DNA from: Neostapfia colusana
Lineage: Eukaryota; Streptophyta; Magnoliopsida; Poales; Poaceae
Direction of reading: 5' to 3'
Assembly (NCBI GenBank): GCA_030760725.1
Contig: JASWHV010000012.1
Coordinates: 50,189,652-50,253,651 of the forward strand
Length of the DNA stretch: 64,000 bases
Made by a program: the position numbers and the translations under genes. Each line of letters opens with the position of its first letter. The stretch's first letter is position 1. This document shows positions 1 through 9,740 of the stretch, piece by piece. A model generated the notes under the pieces. The model saw nothing but the letters and a program-made list of their open reading frames with translations, was not told where the DNA came from and did no database searches.

Positions 1-1818
1 TCCCGGCAGCTTCGGAAGCACGAGAAAAACTATCCTACACATGACCTAGAACTAGCCGCAGTGGTACACGCGTTGAAAATTTGGCGGCACTATTTGATGG
101 GGAAGAGGACCGAGATATATACGGATCATAAGAGTTTGAAGTACATTTTCACACAGCCAGATCTCAACCTCAGACAAAGGAGATGGTTAGAGCTAATCAA
201 TGACTTTGATGTGGGCATCAACTATCATCCCGGGAAAGCAAATGTCATGGCCGATGCTTTGAGTCGGAAAGTGCAGGTCAATAAGTTGAGCTTGAAGGAC
301 ATGCCTGCAGAATTGAAGGACGAGGTTATAAGGCTCAATCTATGTCTAGTAAATAGTGGTGAAGCCATCACCATGGAAGTGGACTCCACACTCGAGCAAG
401 ACATACGCAATGGTCAAAAGAACGACGAGAAGATACAAGAAATTAGGCAACTCATCAAGGAAAATAAAGCTCCTGGTTTCAGAGAGGATGAACAAGGTAC
501 GGTGTGGTACGGGAAAAGGATCTGTGTGCCTGAAATAAAGGAGATCCGTGAATTAATTTTGAAGGAGGCTCACGATTCTGACTATTCCATCCATCCCAGG
601 AGTACGAAGATGTACCAGGACCTCAAGAGCAGGTATTGGTGGTATGGTATGAAGCGAGATGTCACGGAACATGTTGCCCTATGTGACACATGTCAGTTGG
701 TGAAAGCAGAACATCAACGACCCGCGGGATTATTGCAACCACTCAAAGTGCCTGAATGGAAATGGGAAGAGATCAGCATGGATTTCATCGTGGGATTGCC
801 TAGAACCCAATCAGGATATGATTCGATATGGGTCATCGTTAATAGGCTAACCAAGGTAGCTCATTTCATCCCCGTGAAAGAAAGCTACAGCGGATCCAAA
901 TTGGCAGAGTTGTACATGTCAAGGATCGTGTGTTACCATGGAGTGCCAAAGAAGATTGTGTCGGATCGAGGGACACAGTTCACCTCAAGGTTCTGGCAGA
1001 AGTTGCATGAAACCATGGGAACCCATCTGAACTTTAGTTCTGCCTATCATCCCCAAACTGATGGGCAGAAGGAAAGAACTAATCAGATTCTTGAGGATAT
1101 GTTGAGGACATGTGCACTCAAAAACAATCGGAGTTGGGACAAGAACTTACCGTATGCAGAGTTTTCCTATAACAACAGCTATCAAGCTAGTATGAAGATG
1201 TCGCCGTTTGAAGCTTTGTATGGGAGGAAGTGCAGAACTCCCCTATTTTGGAACCAAACAGGGGAAAGTAAAGTGTTTGGTCCAGAAGTACTACAAGAAG
1301 CCGAGGCGAAGGTGAGGGAAATTCGCAACAACTTGAGGATAGCACAGACACGCCAAAAGAGCTATGCCGATGTACGAAGAAGAGAGCTCGTTTTCAACGT
1401 GGGAGACTATGTCTATCTCAAGGTGTCCCCTATCCGAGGACTTCGTCGGTTCAAGGTGAAAGGGAAGTTTTCACCTTGATACATCGGACCCTTTCAAGTT
1501 TTGGAGAGGAAAGGCGAAGTGGCGTATCAACTAGAATTACCGGCTCGTCTATCGGATGTGCACGATGTATTCCATGTGTCACAACTCAAGGAATGCCTGA
1601 GGACGCCTGAGGAGGTGTTACCCATGAATGAAGTGGACGTAGCTGAGGATTTGTCTTATGCCGAGCAACCATACAAGATTTTGGAGACAATGGAACGCCT
1701 CACCAGAAATAAAAGAATCCGGATGTGCAAGGTGCAGTGGAAGCATCACTCAGAAGAGGAAGCCACCTGGGAGCGGGAAGATGAGCTCAAGGCACAATTT
1801 CCGGAATTGTTTTCTTAG
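1..1818 (+). pseudogene. gypsy pol C-terminal part: RNase H, integrase, chromodomain (A1)
   Basis: The frame is open from base 1 and carries the end of the RNase H domain (YTDHKSLKYIF motif near residue 40), an HHCC zinc-binding integrase N-terminus ending in CDTCQ, and the integrase core with its two aspartates (MDFIVGLP, VSDRGTQF) and the catalytic glutamate after TDGQK. A GPY/F module and a chromodomain ending ATWEREDELK before a natural TAG stop follow. In the family the polyprotein makes the cDNA and inserts it, and the chromodomain steers insertion towards chromatin. One in-frame TGA at 1477-1479 replaces an arginine codon that is CGA in A3. Otherwise the frame is clean, so inactivation looks recent. 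Residue numbers are counted from the window edge, since the start of pol is outside. Confidence 0.9.
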
Positions 1819-1845
1819 AAACACCAATCTCGAGGACGAGATTTC

Positions 1846-1863
1846 TTTTAAGGGGGGTAGAGC
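1846..1863 (+). other. polypurine tract of A1
   Basis: A run of A and G residues with six consecutive G directly precedes the TGTAACACC start of the LTR. This is where plus-strand priming occurs in LTR retrotransposons. The same tract occurs inverted beside the A3 LTR. Confidence 0.85.
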
Positions 1864-2269
1864 TGTAACACCCCAAAAATATTGTTAAGACCCTAAATCA
1901 TGTTAAGAGGGGAATTTAAAAATTTTTGGACGTGTTGCATGTTTTGCAAAAATTCAAATTCAAACTGGAATTCAAATTAAACTCAAATCAGAAAAGAAAT
2001 AGAAAAAGAAAAAGAGAAAACAGAAAAAAACCGGCCAGTGGGCCGAAACCCACCAGCCGGCCCAGCCAGCGCCCGCGCCAGCCTGCAGCCGCGCGCGCTG
2101 CTGCCTCACACTGACAGGCGGGACCCACCCGATCTTCGTCTACCTCGCGACAGCGCCGGACTCCCTCGCACCCGAATCAAAACCGATCGGGATTTCGGCG
2201 TATCCCCGCTGAATTCTGTTCGTAGGCGACGCGGACATGATCTAAACCACCCCGCCGCCCTCCCCCGTC

Positions 2270-2277
2270 TATAAAAA
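2270..2277 (+). promoter_or_regulatory. TATA box of the A1 LTR
   Basis: TATAAAAA follows a C-rich stretch about 406 bp into the LTR. A matching box occurs about 395 bp into the inverted A3 LTR, which supports a real promoter. Confidence 0.65.
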
Positions 2278-4566
2278 CCCCGGCCTCGTTCTGTTTTTCC
2301 CACGCGATCGGCTGTTTTTACTCCTGTGAGAACCGAGACTTCTCCGGCGAATTCTGGCCGATCTAAGCTCGGAATTTCCGATCTAACTCGCTGGTCTTGA
2401 TCCACCGCCTCCGGGGAACCTTGCAGGTGCAGAAAACTCGGTGATTTGCTGTGTAAACGCAGCGCCGACGAGCTTCGCCGTGGTTTTGCCTCGGACCTCG
2501 TCGCCGATCACCTTCCAGGACCTCCAAGCTCAAGAAAACCCCCGAGGTGAGATCTCCGACCTCCCCTCTACCGATCTATGCCATAAAATCACAGTTCTAG
2601 GAAGAATTCCCGAAGATCCGAAAGTTTCCGGCAAGATCGCCGCTTCCCGCCGCCGTGCGCCGCCCGTGCTCGATCAGAGCGACGTGGCCGCTTGTGCGCC
2701 GTTTATTTTAAATCGCACGGTAGGGTTTAAATCCCCGCGTACCGGTTCGATGTTATAATCTCGGCTGTCGGTTTAAAATCGGACGGTCCACGTCAGCCCC
2801 ACGTTATAAAGACTGGAAATCTTACGTGCTACCCCCTGGGGTTCTCGGGAAATAAGAGCTAGCCCCGGAAACTTCTGATCTAGCCCCTAGAACTCCAGAA
2901 AACCATGTAAATTCATTTAAAAATCAGTTTTAGCCCCTGGACTTAATGAAAATTAGGAAAAACACCTCTGATAAGTGTAGCTAGACCCCTGGAAATTCTG
3001 AAAATAATATTATAGACCCTGTAATGGGGTGAATTTACTTTTAAGCCCTGTTTAGTATTTAATTTAGGAAATTGAATATGTTGCTAGTGTTTAAAAATTT
3101 AAAAGTGGGACAAACATATTGTCAAAATTTAATTAAAGACTTTCTCAGTATTTAGGAAACTTTGGAGTGAGATAAAAACATATTTTGGGCTGAATTGAAT
3201 CTGTCTAATTTATTATTCACATTTAGGGACACATTTTTAAGCAATGAATAGTTTTAGAAAATAGGGAAAATAATTGTGAAATAGTTTACATCAGAGGCAA
3301 AGGTCAAAATATGTTATTAAATTATTTAGGACCAGAACCTATTCTGTTTAGATGATGTGTATTACTAATTTCATAATAAAGTACACATTTATGCATAGGA
3401 AAATAAATCTGAAAATATAGCAACTAGTAAATGATAAATGGAGTTTCTAAAATCCAAAGAATTCAGTTTAGGGTTGGTAGGAATTATGAAGACACATATG
3501 GAGGAGGAAAATACCTTTCATGCATACTTGGTAGCTAAAAGGTGTAGTAATTGAATATAAGGAATTTATTTAAATTGGAAACTCATATATATAGTATAAG
3601 TATAAATGTGAACACAAAAATAGGAATCACATACACATGATTAAAAGTGCATGCAAGCCACAAATCAACACACATAGAGTAACCACAACACATATAATTG
3701 TGAATGACTTTCATAAATGTGAATGTGTGGTTTGTATGAAGTGGAAGTGTGAACTATGTCTTATGGATTGTTGTTTTTCTTTTGCTATGTGTGATGGTAT
3801 GATGTAGAACCTCCTCAAGAGCAAGTTATTCCTTTCCAAGATCAGGACTACCCATTTCAAGAGCAGCAGGAAGGAGGCAAGTGTCCTTGACCACTTTGAT
3901 CCTATGCTAGGATGTGTAGCTAGAGTTATTTGCATTGTCAATTGAAATATGAAACCCATGTTAGGAAGTTTCCCTAGAATTGCATTACCTTGTTTCCTTG
4001 TAGCTTGAGTTGGGATTTACTTTATTATGTCATTTATTATTATGCATATGCTTAGCCATGCTTAGAATGGGATATTTGGGACATGAGATCATCATTTATT
4101 TTGGTTGTGTGCTGGGTGCACGAGACTTAGGTTTGTGTTTAGTACTTGCCTGGATCCTAAGGACCGGTTCATGGAGCATGTAACCTGGCTTTACAGTGCC
4201 AACCACATGCTGAGATGGGGCAGCTTGGCCAATTAATTAGGTGTATCCCCGGCATAGTATGGGTGTGTTGGATGGTGCGGGGAATAGGTGTCAGCTGGAC
4301 TACCTTATAAACCGCAAGGCTCAAGAGGGGACCACTGCAGCGGGGTTGGAGCCTCTTGTATGCTGTTAGGGGTGAAACCTCAGTGGGCCCACGCTCGTCG
4401 GGAATCCCTTTGTAAAGGCTTCGTAGTGATCTCCTGGCTACACACCTGGGAAGTGTGAATGTGGTTCGTAACCACTGGCATAATTGAGGTTCTTTTAGTC
4501 CACCCGGCAACGGGGGATGAAATCACTACATGTGGGTATAGTGGTGCAAACTCTGCAGAGGCAAAA

Positions 4567-4871
4567 CTGTCATGACAGCCGTGCTCACGGTCAAGAGCGG
4601 CTTGGACTTATTCATGATTAGAGGGTTGATGGTTTTGGAAGTTGTGGATGTTAAGCGGGGAGCTTAACATTGGAAATGACGTTATGGTTATTGGATTATG
4701 ATGATGGGATGGGAGATTGGGACCATTTCACCTGTGTAGTAATGTAGGTATTTAATAAGCTAAGGTGATAGGTATTAATTGCGTAGTGCTTTAACCATGA
4801 GTTCAACCTCTCCTTGTTCTAGCCATGCATGATATAATTTTCCCACACTTGCTGAGTACCATTGGTACTCA
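4567..4871 (+). other. conserved structured segment of the A1 LTR (palindrome plus hairpin)
   Basis: The segment opens with the perfect palindrome CTGTCATGACAG (4567-4578) and closes with the hairpin TGAGTACC-ATT-GGTACTCA (4853-4871), which is flanked by CTTGC on both sides. Both recur with paired base changes in other LTRs of the window. Function unknown. Confidence 0.7.
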
Positions 4872-5212
4872 ACCTTGCATATTTGTTGGTTTATATTGCT
4901 GCTCAGGTCAAGATAATGAGGTGGTGTATAATGACCAAGACTTTGGACCCGAAGAAGGTTTCTAGGTTCATGGAGACCCCCGGGCAACGCCTGTGACGGA
5001 GCCCTCAAGAATAATATTCTGCTGCTAGTTTATTTACTTGTGATGAACTTATTATTGTCCATCGAGACATTTGCTATGTAAGACTTATTTATATTCGACA
5101 CCTGGCTTGTAATAAATGATGCTTCACTATTTGTCATCACATGTATGAGAAAATGATCCTGGCATACATGTGATATTCACTCGGTTGTTCTTCGGAAAAA
5201 CCGGGTGTGACA

Positions 5213-5725
5213 ACTCCTCACTCTAGCCTCCGCGTCCTAAGTGCGAGCAACCTCTGCCCTCCACTCCATGTGGACGTCCTTGCAACACTGGTCCAAGGCG
5301 TGTAGGTATCTGGCGGTCTCTATCAAGGTAGTGTCCTCCACGGCCCTGGTGGGTCCCTCTAGTGTCGTAACTCGGTGCCTCGAGATGTAGGTGTCCTCTC
5401 GGCGCACGAGGAAGTAGCGGATGGGCATCGGCCCGGTCTGCTCCATGCACCTATCGCCAAGCTCCAACAGTGCCTCTCGTGCAACGGCTATGATGTAGTC
5501 CACATAGCGAGCTCCGGTGAAGGTAAGCGAGTAGGGCTGCACTCCGTAAGGTCCCGACGTCTCAGTGATGTGGACCTCTGCCTCACAGAGAAGTGCACCG
5601 TCCTCCTCGTACTCCCTCTAGCGGTAGAACGGGAACCTTGTGTAGCCTAGTCTCTCCAAAGTGCGGATAAGCACCTGCGGGAACCCAGTCAGGTCCTGGC
5701 AAGTACCCTTAGACCAGTCGTCCAT
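5213..5725 (-). pseudogene. extra ORF between primer site and gag of A2 (dsRNA-binding-like plus coil)
   Basis: An ATG at 5725, about 155 bp after the primer site, opens a frame of about 171 codons that runs into the A1 insertion, with stops only at 5618-5620 and 5237-5239. It does not look like gag: no zinc knuckle and no capsid motif are visible. Residues 15-34 look helical, 37-55 look like strands (REYEEDG, AEVHI), and 74-92 are an alanine-rich helix (AVAREALLEL). This helix-strands-helix order resembles a double-stranded-RNA-binding domain. A helical stretch with heptad-like spacing follows. The ORF of B1 at 12171-13161 has the same position and order. The domain call is an inference; the clean frame is seen directly. 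Confidence 0.55.
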
Positions 5726-5880
5726 CGATCAAGGAAACTATGGGTTAGGGTTGTTTTTGACAAAGATAATTTAACACAAGAGTGAGGTGAGTCTAGTAAT
5801 GGTAGGTTTTTGCACATAATTTTGAGAAATACGTGTTCCGTCGGTATTTCGTCTCTAAGGCTTTGTCCTATGGCCAAGTA

Positions 5881-5894
5881 CGGCTCTGATACCA
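5881..5894 (-). other. primer-binding site of A2
   Basis: On the minus strand TGGTATCAGAGCCG follows three bases after the LTR end. It matches the 3' end of plant initiator tRNA-Met, the usual primer for these elements, and fixes orientation and LTR boundary. Confidence 0.88.
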
Positions 5895-6230
5895 CTCTGT
5901 CAGGACTCACCTTTCTCAGGGCCCTCTTGTGCATCCCGTACCAATCCCTGGATCAGTAGTTGGTACGCACAATAGAATGGATCGAATACCATACATTAAT
6001 TTAGCCTCAACATGACCCTTACAGTCTTACAATCATGTCCTAAGTTATAATTCATCGGCCTCGCAGAGCCTCAAAAAATCATAAAACTAGTGAAAAGTAG
6101 CGGATTAAGTGGCTCCCATTCCCCTCAGGTAGCCTCGGGTGCAGGACTAGGCCTACTCGTCAATGTATTGCACTTCATCTTCTACCTCCCTCTCCTCTTC
6201 TGCTTCTGAGGGTCGCGGAGAAAGCAAGAG

Positions 6231-6249
6231 TGAGTACGGAAGGTACTCA
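6231..6249 (-). other. conserved LTR hairpin in A2
   Basis: TGAGTAC and GTACTCA form a 7-bp stem with a 5-base loop. Relative to A1 the loop sequence differs completely while the stem pairs. Confidence 0.7.
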
Positions 6250-7966
6250 GCAAGCCCTAACACTACTCAAGGGGTTGTCTTTCATGCAAGGGTTGTATCA
6301 AGGCAGGGCCATAAGTCTTAGGGTTGCCGAAAATCATCCATGCAGGATCTTCTTAAAAGAATGTTTTTGCAAAGCAAATGAGGTAATCGTATCCTGATTT
6401 TTGTTGGTGGGACCTGGGGGAGTTTGAGCTCCATCACACCAGTTCTCTAAATTTTACCTGAACGTTCGAGCCCATGACTTTACTAGTTCTCGGCACACAG
6501 CCATAATTTCCAAAACATGGCAAACACTGCCACCCATCACATCAAGGAATCACACTAAGGCTAATCAACAAGAGCTCAGAACATAGTGTGCCAAGACCGT
6601 GACAACGGTTATACGGATTTTACACTCTGCATAGGTTGTATACTTTACCCAGAGGTCAAGCACTCCTAGCAAGGGAGTAGCGTAATGTTCACCTCATCTT
6701 CCACGAGTAACCCTTCAATCACACCTCGAGATGCACCTAGGGCTATTTGGGCAATTACTCTCGCAGTCGGACCACGGGTAATGACTCCCCCATGTCTTTT
6801 CCTAGTCCCCCATGCCCTACTGACCATTAGATGGCTCATGTGGAAGTCACCAAGAAGGTAGAGGGAGTCCTGCCCATACAAGTTCTATGGTTGTAAGAAA
6901 TCACTATGACAAGGTCATATGAACCGGTCCTTGAGTTGGTGAGGCGGCTCCATCAGTATCCACGACAGGTGGACTACACCGAAGCACGCACTACACATTC
7001 ACCAATCCCACCTCAACCATTCCTTTTTCCCCACTTCACCACACACAAGTTGTATAACACAAATTCCCAACCCACTTCCTAACTCACACCACCAAGATAC
7101 CTTTCAACACTTTTCGCAAATCCAATGATTAATTGTAGTGAGTCACGATGCGAACATCGCGAGGGTTTCTAAGCATTCTACTTTCAAGGAATCACACGCG
7201 TCGTCACGTTATAGTTTGACGACGGGGCCTTAGGGCATCAAGGGGGTAGGTTGACAAGATCAAGGAGGGTTCATGACGCTTCACGTGTCAAGCACGTGGC
7301 TAAGAAACCACTAGTCAAATTAGTTTTAGCTACTACAACTTTTAAAAATAACCACAAAAAACATGCATATTAAAACAGGCTATCAGGGCAATTTTATAAA
7401 TTCATAGGAGAAATCATGATCAAGGAAGTTAGATCTTGCCTTCAAAAGCTTCTAGGAATTCCCCGTAATCCGGGTCGTCGAATTACTCGTCGGCTTCCTA
7501 GTTTGCTATAGTACGTAATTTGCCCGAATTAGTGTGGAACCCAAAGGAATCCAAAACTTAGGTAACATCATAGTTACATGGTTGTAGGGGGTTTTAAGTG
7601 GTTTCCTAACGACCAACATGTTCTATTTGGGCTTTTGGAGGGGGTAGTGTCCTTGGCCGAAGGGCCTCACCCTATCCCCTTTCGTCGTTCACTTAATTTG
7701 TTGGGTTAGCATGGTTATTGACAATTGGTAACACGCTAAAATGGTTTTTAGCCTTTATCCGCATGCTATTATCCTCTAATGACTAGTTCCTATTTTTAGG
7801 AATTTTTCTAGAATTTTTTTGTACCCGGAAATGCCTTTTTCAAGTTTTTGTGTAAACTTATCAGGTGTACCTAGTGTTTTTCCCTGCGTATAGCGGCTGA
7901 TAGGCGGGGCCAGGACCCCACGGGTCACTGCTCTGTGGACCAGGACTCAGTCCATAGATGCTGGGC

Positions 7967-7971
7967 CTCAG
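7967..7971. repeat. left target duplication of solo LTR G
   Basis: CTCAG here corresponds to CTCCG at 20157-20161, four of five bases, consistent with an old 5-bp duplication. Confidence 0.6.
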
Positions 7972-8276
7972 TGAAAGTGCATCTAGGTAATCCACGTAGA
8001 TTTTGGATGATTGATGACGACAATTAAGATACTAATGAGCTTTAATGAGTATGAGCACAGGTCTTTGAGATAAGAATGAATGTGGAGTCCCTCAAAACGC
8101 AAATAGGAAAAGAAGAAGACTTGCAAGAGTATAAAATAGAATTTTATTCTTGAGTTTCACATTTTCTAGTTGTGTATAGGGTCTTATCTTTTAGAGTGCT
8201 TGAGAATCATTAGAGAGCTCAAATTTCTAATTAGAATTTTGGGAGGGAATAGTCCTAGGCATAGCTTAGAAGGTAG

Positions 8277-8929
8277 ACCGGACTTGTCCGGACATGAGGC
8301 CGGACTAGTCCGATCCAACCGAACTATTCTGTTTTGGACCGGACTAAAAGTCTCTGAGTGAGTTCGGACTTGTCCGTTTTATGCCGGACTAGTCCGTTAT
8401 TGTGTAAGTCTGAACCTTTCTGAGACCAAGTCCTAGAAGGCCGGACTAGTCCGCCCATGGGGCCAGACTAGTCCGTCTATCAGACTAAGCCGCTTAGGTC
8501 CGGAGAAAGTACCTCTGAGTGATCTCGAACTAGTCCGCTCAGCTCGCCGGACTATTCCGGTTTCTTTAGACTAGTTCGATTTAGGACGGAAAAATTGTTC
8601 CTATGTGAGCTCAGACTAGTCCCGCCATGGCCAGACTAGTCCGTAATATGAGATTAGAGAGTTTTGAGACTAAGTCTGGTAAGACCGGACTATTCCGTCC
8701 ATGTGGCCGGACTAGTCCGCAAGCCGGACTAGTCTGTTCTCACCCAGAGCAAAGGCTCCTGTGTGAGATCAGACTAGTCCGTTCTTCAATGGACTAGTAC
8801 GGGATTTTATGACCGTTTTAAATGACCGTTTGAATTCAAAGGTCACGGGGACTTTATTTGGTAGTATTTGTGACGTAAGTGGTCCCCCAAGGCCGGACTA
8901 GTCTGGGATTCTGGTCGGACTAGTACGGT
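8277..8929. repeat. array of CGGACTAGTCCG-type palindromes in U3 of G
   Basis: About 19 copies of a 12-bp palindrome, CGGACTAGTCCG or near variants (ACTTGT, ACTATT cores), are spread at irregular spacing between the LTR start and the TATA box. Two more stand at 20046-20083 near the LTR end. Spacer sequence is not conserved, so the motif rather than a tandem unit is what repeats. Confidence 0.85.
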
Positions 8930-8964
8930 CTTTAGCAGGTGTAACGGTTAGATGTCGGGATCCC

Positions 8965-8972
8965 TATAAAAA
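8965..8972 (+). promoter_or_regulatory. TATA box of LTR G
   Basis: TATAAAAA lies inside the inverted repeat TCCCTATAAAAAGGGA, just downstream of the palindrome array. About 100 bp further on the B1 insertion interrupts the LTR. Confidence 0.65.
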
Positions 8973-9060
8973 GGGACCCCCGGATTCAAATGAGCACCTC
9001 TGCAACCCTAGCACCGAAAACTCTTTCCTTGAGCTCTTCTAAGTCTCTTTCCTCACCTTC

Positions 9061-9065
9061 TTGAC
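9061..9065. repeat. left target duplication of B1
   Basis: TTGAC here and TTTAC at 19477-19481 agree at four of five bases and flank the TG...CA ends of B1. Confidence 0.65.
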
Positions 9066-9134
9066 TGTAACATCCTCAAATTCATTTCCGTGCATTGCAT
9101 ACATTTTTCATGTAGAGAAACATTATAAAAGAAG

Positions 9135-9517
9135 TAGAAATGGAGAAAGAACTATAGAAATGGAGAAAGAACTATAGAAATGGAGAAAGAACTATAGAAA
9201 TGGAGAAAAGAACCATAGAAATGGAGAAAGAACCATAGAAATGAAGGAAGGAACCATAGAAATAGAGAAAGAACCATAGAAATGGAGGAAAAACCACAGA
9301 AATGGAGAAGAGAATATAGAAATGGAGAATGGGACATAGAAATGGAGAAGGGCAATGTAGAAATGGAGAATGGGACATAGAAATGAAGAGGGAAATATAG
9401 AAATAGAGAATGGGACATAGAAATGGAGAGGGGAATGTAGAAATGGAGAATGGGACATAGAAATGGAGAGGGGAATGGAGAAATGGAACAAGTGACACAG
9501 AAATGATGAGGAATGGG
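9135..9517. repeat. 20-bp minisatellite in U3 of the B1 5' LTR, about 19 units
   Basis: Units start TAGAAATGGAGAA and differ in the following 7-8 bases, with alternating unit types in the later half. The strand is almost pure purine. The 3' LTR has one unit more. Confidence 0.9.
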
Positions 9518-9732
9518 AAAAAGATAGCTGAAATGAACCATCCCGAATTTTCCCAAATTTCCCCCAAATTTTTAAATTCCGCAATTCCAAAAAGGGGAAA
9601 TTTTCCCACATTTTGGGGATAAAATCCCCAAGGCTTCCACACCACAAGAGATAAGTTTGTTAAGATCCAAAAAAAATTGAACATGACTCTTATTTGAGCT
9701 CCAATTGGAGTAGGACTCCTCTTTTTCCCCCT

Positions 9733-9740
9733 TATAAATA
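9733..9740 (+). promoter_or_regulatory. TATA box of the B1 5' LTR
   Basis: TATAAATA after a pyrimidine-rich stretch. The same box is present at 17293-17300, in B2 (26831-26838, minus) and in H (51402-51409). Confidence 0.7.

Larger units (their letters stand above)
1..5212 (+). mobile_element. Ty3/gypsy chromovirus A1, 3' half
   Basis: The window opens inside pol of a gypsy element and contains its polypurine tract and complete 3' LTR. The order RNase H, integrase, chromodomain, polypurine tract, LTR is the normal 3' end of a chromovirus. The 5' part lies outside the window, so the target duplication cannot be verified; the 5 bp right of the LTR are actcc. The element interrupts an upstream ORF of the older minus-strand element A2. 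A3 at the other end of the window is the same family in inverted orientation. Confidence 0.92.
1864..5212 (+). repeat. 3' LTR of A1 (3349 bp)
   Basis: The repeat begins TGTAACACC right after the polypurine tract and ends GGGTGTGACA. A TATA box lies only about 400 bp in, so the transcribed R/U5 part would be nearly 3 kb. The first 900 bp are GC-rich and resemble a promoter and leader. From about 2900 the sequence is AT-rich. From 4140 on it shares short blocks with the LTRs of other gypsy families here, such as CCTTTGTAAAGG at 4407-4418, a 12-bp palindrome at 4567-4578 and a hairpin at 4853-4871. No protein-coding frame of note is present. Confidence 0.9.
5898..7971 (-). repeat. A2 LTR, 3' segment
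   Basis: The LTR ends CCTGACA on the minus strand beside the primer site. It contains the hairpin TGAGTAC-GGAAG-GTACTCA at 6231-6249, about 333-351 bp from the LTR end, with CTTGC beside it. At the place of the 12-bp palindrome of other LTRs (near 6610) it shows no palindrome. The segment breaks at solo LTR G and resumes at 20162. No coding frame of note. Confidence 0.75.

Noticed and set aside
2038..2405. Short frames in the A1 LTR near the TATA box
   Set aside because: They are in the GC-rich promoter and leader, on both strands, and are not conserved in the A3 LTR.
6231..6640. The 12-bp palindrome in A2
   Set aside because: The aligned site near 6610 reads CCGTATAACCG on the minus strand and is not self-complementary. 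Recorded as an exception.
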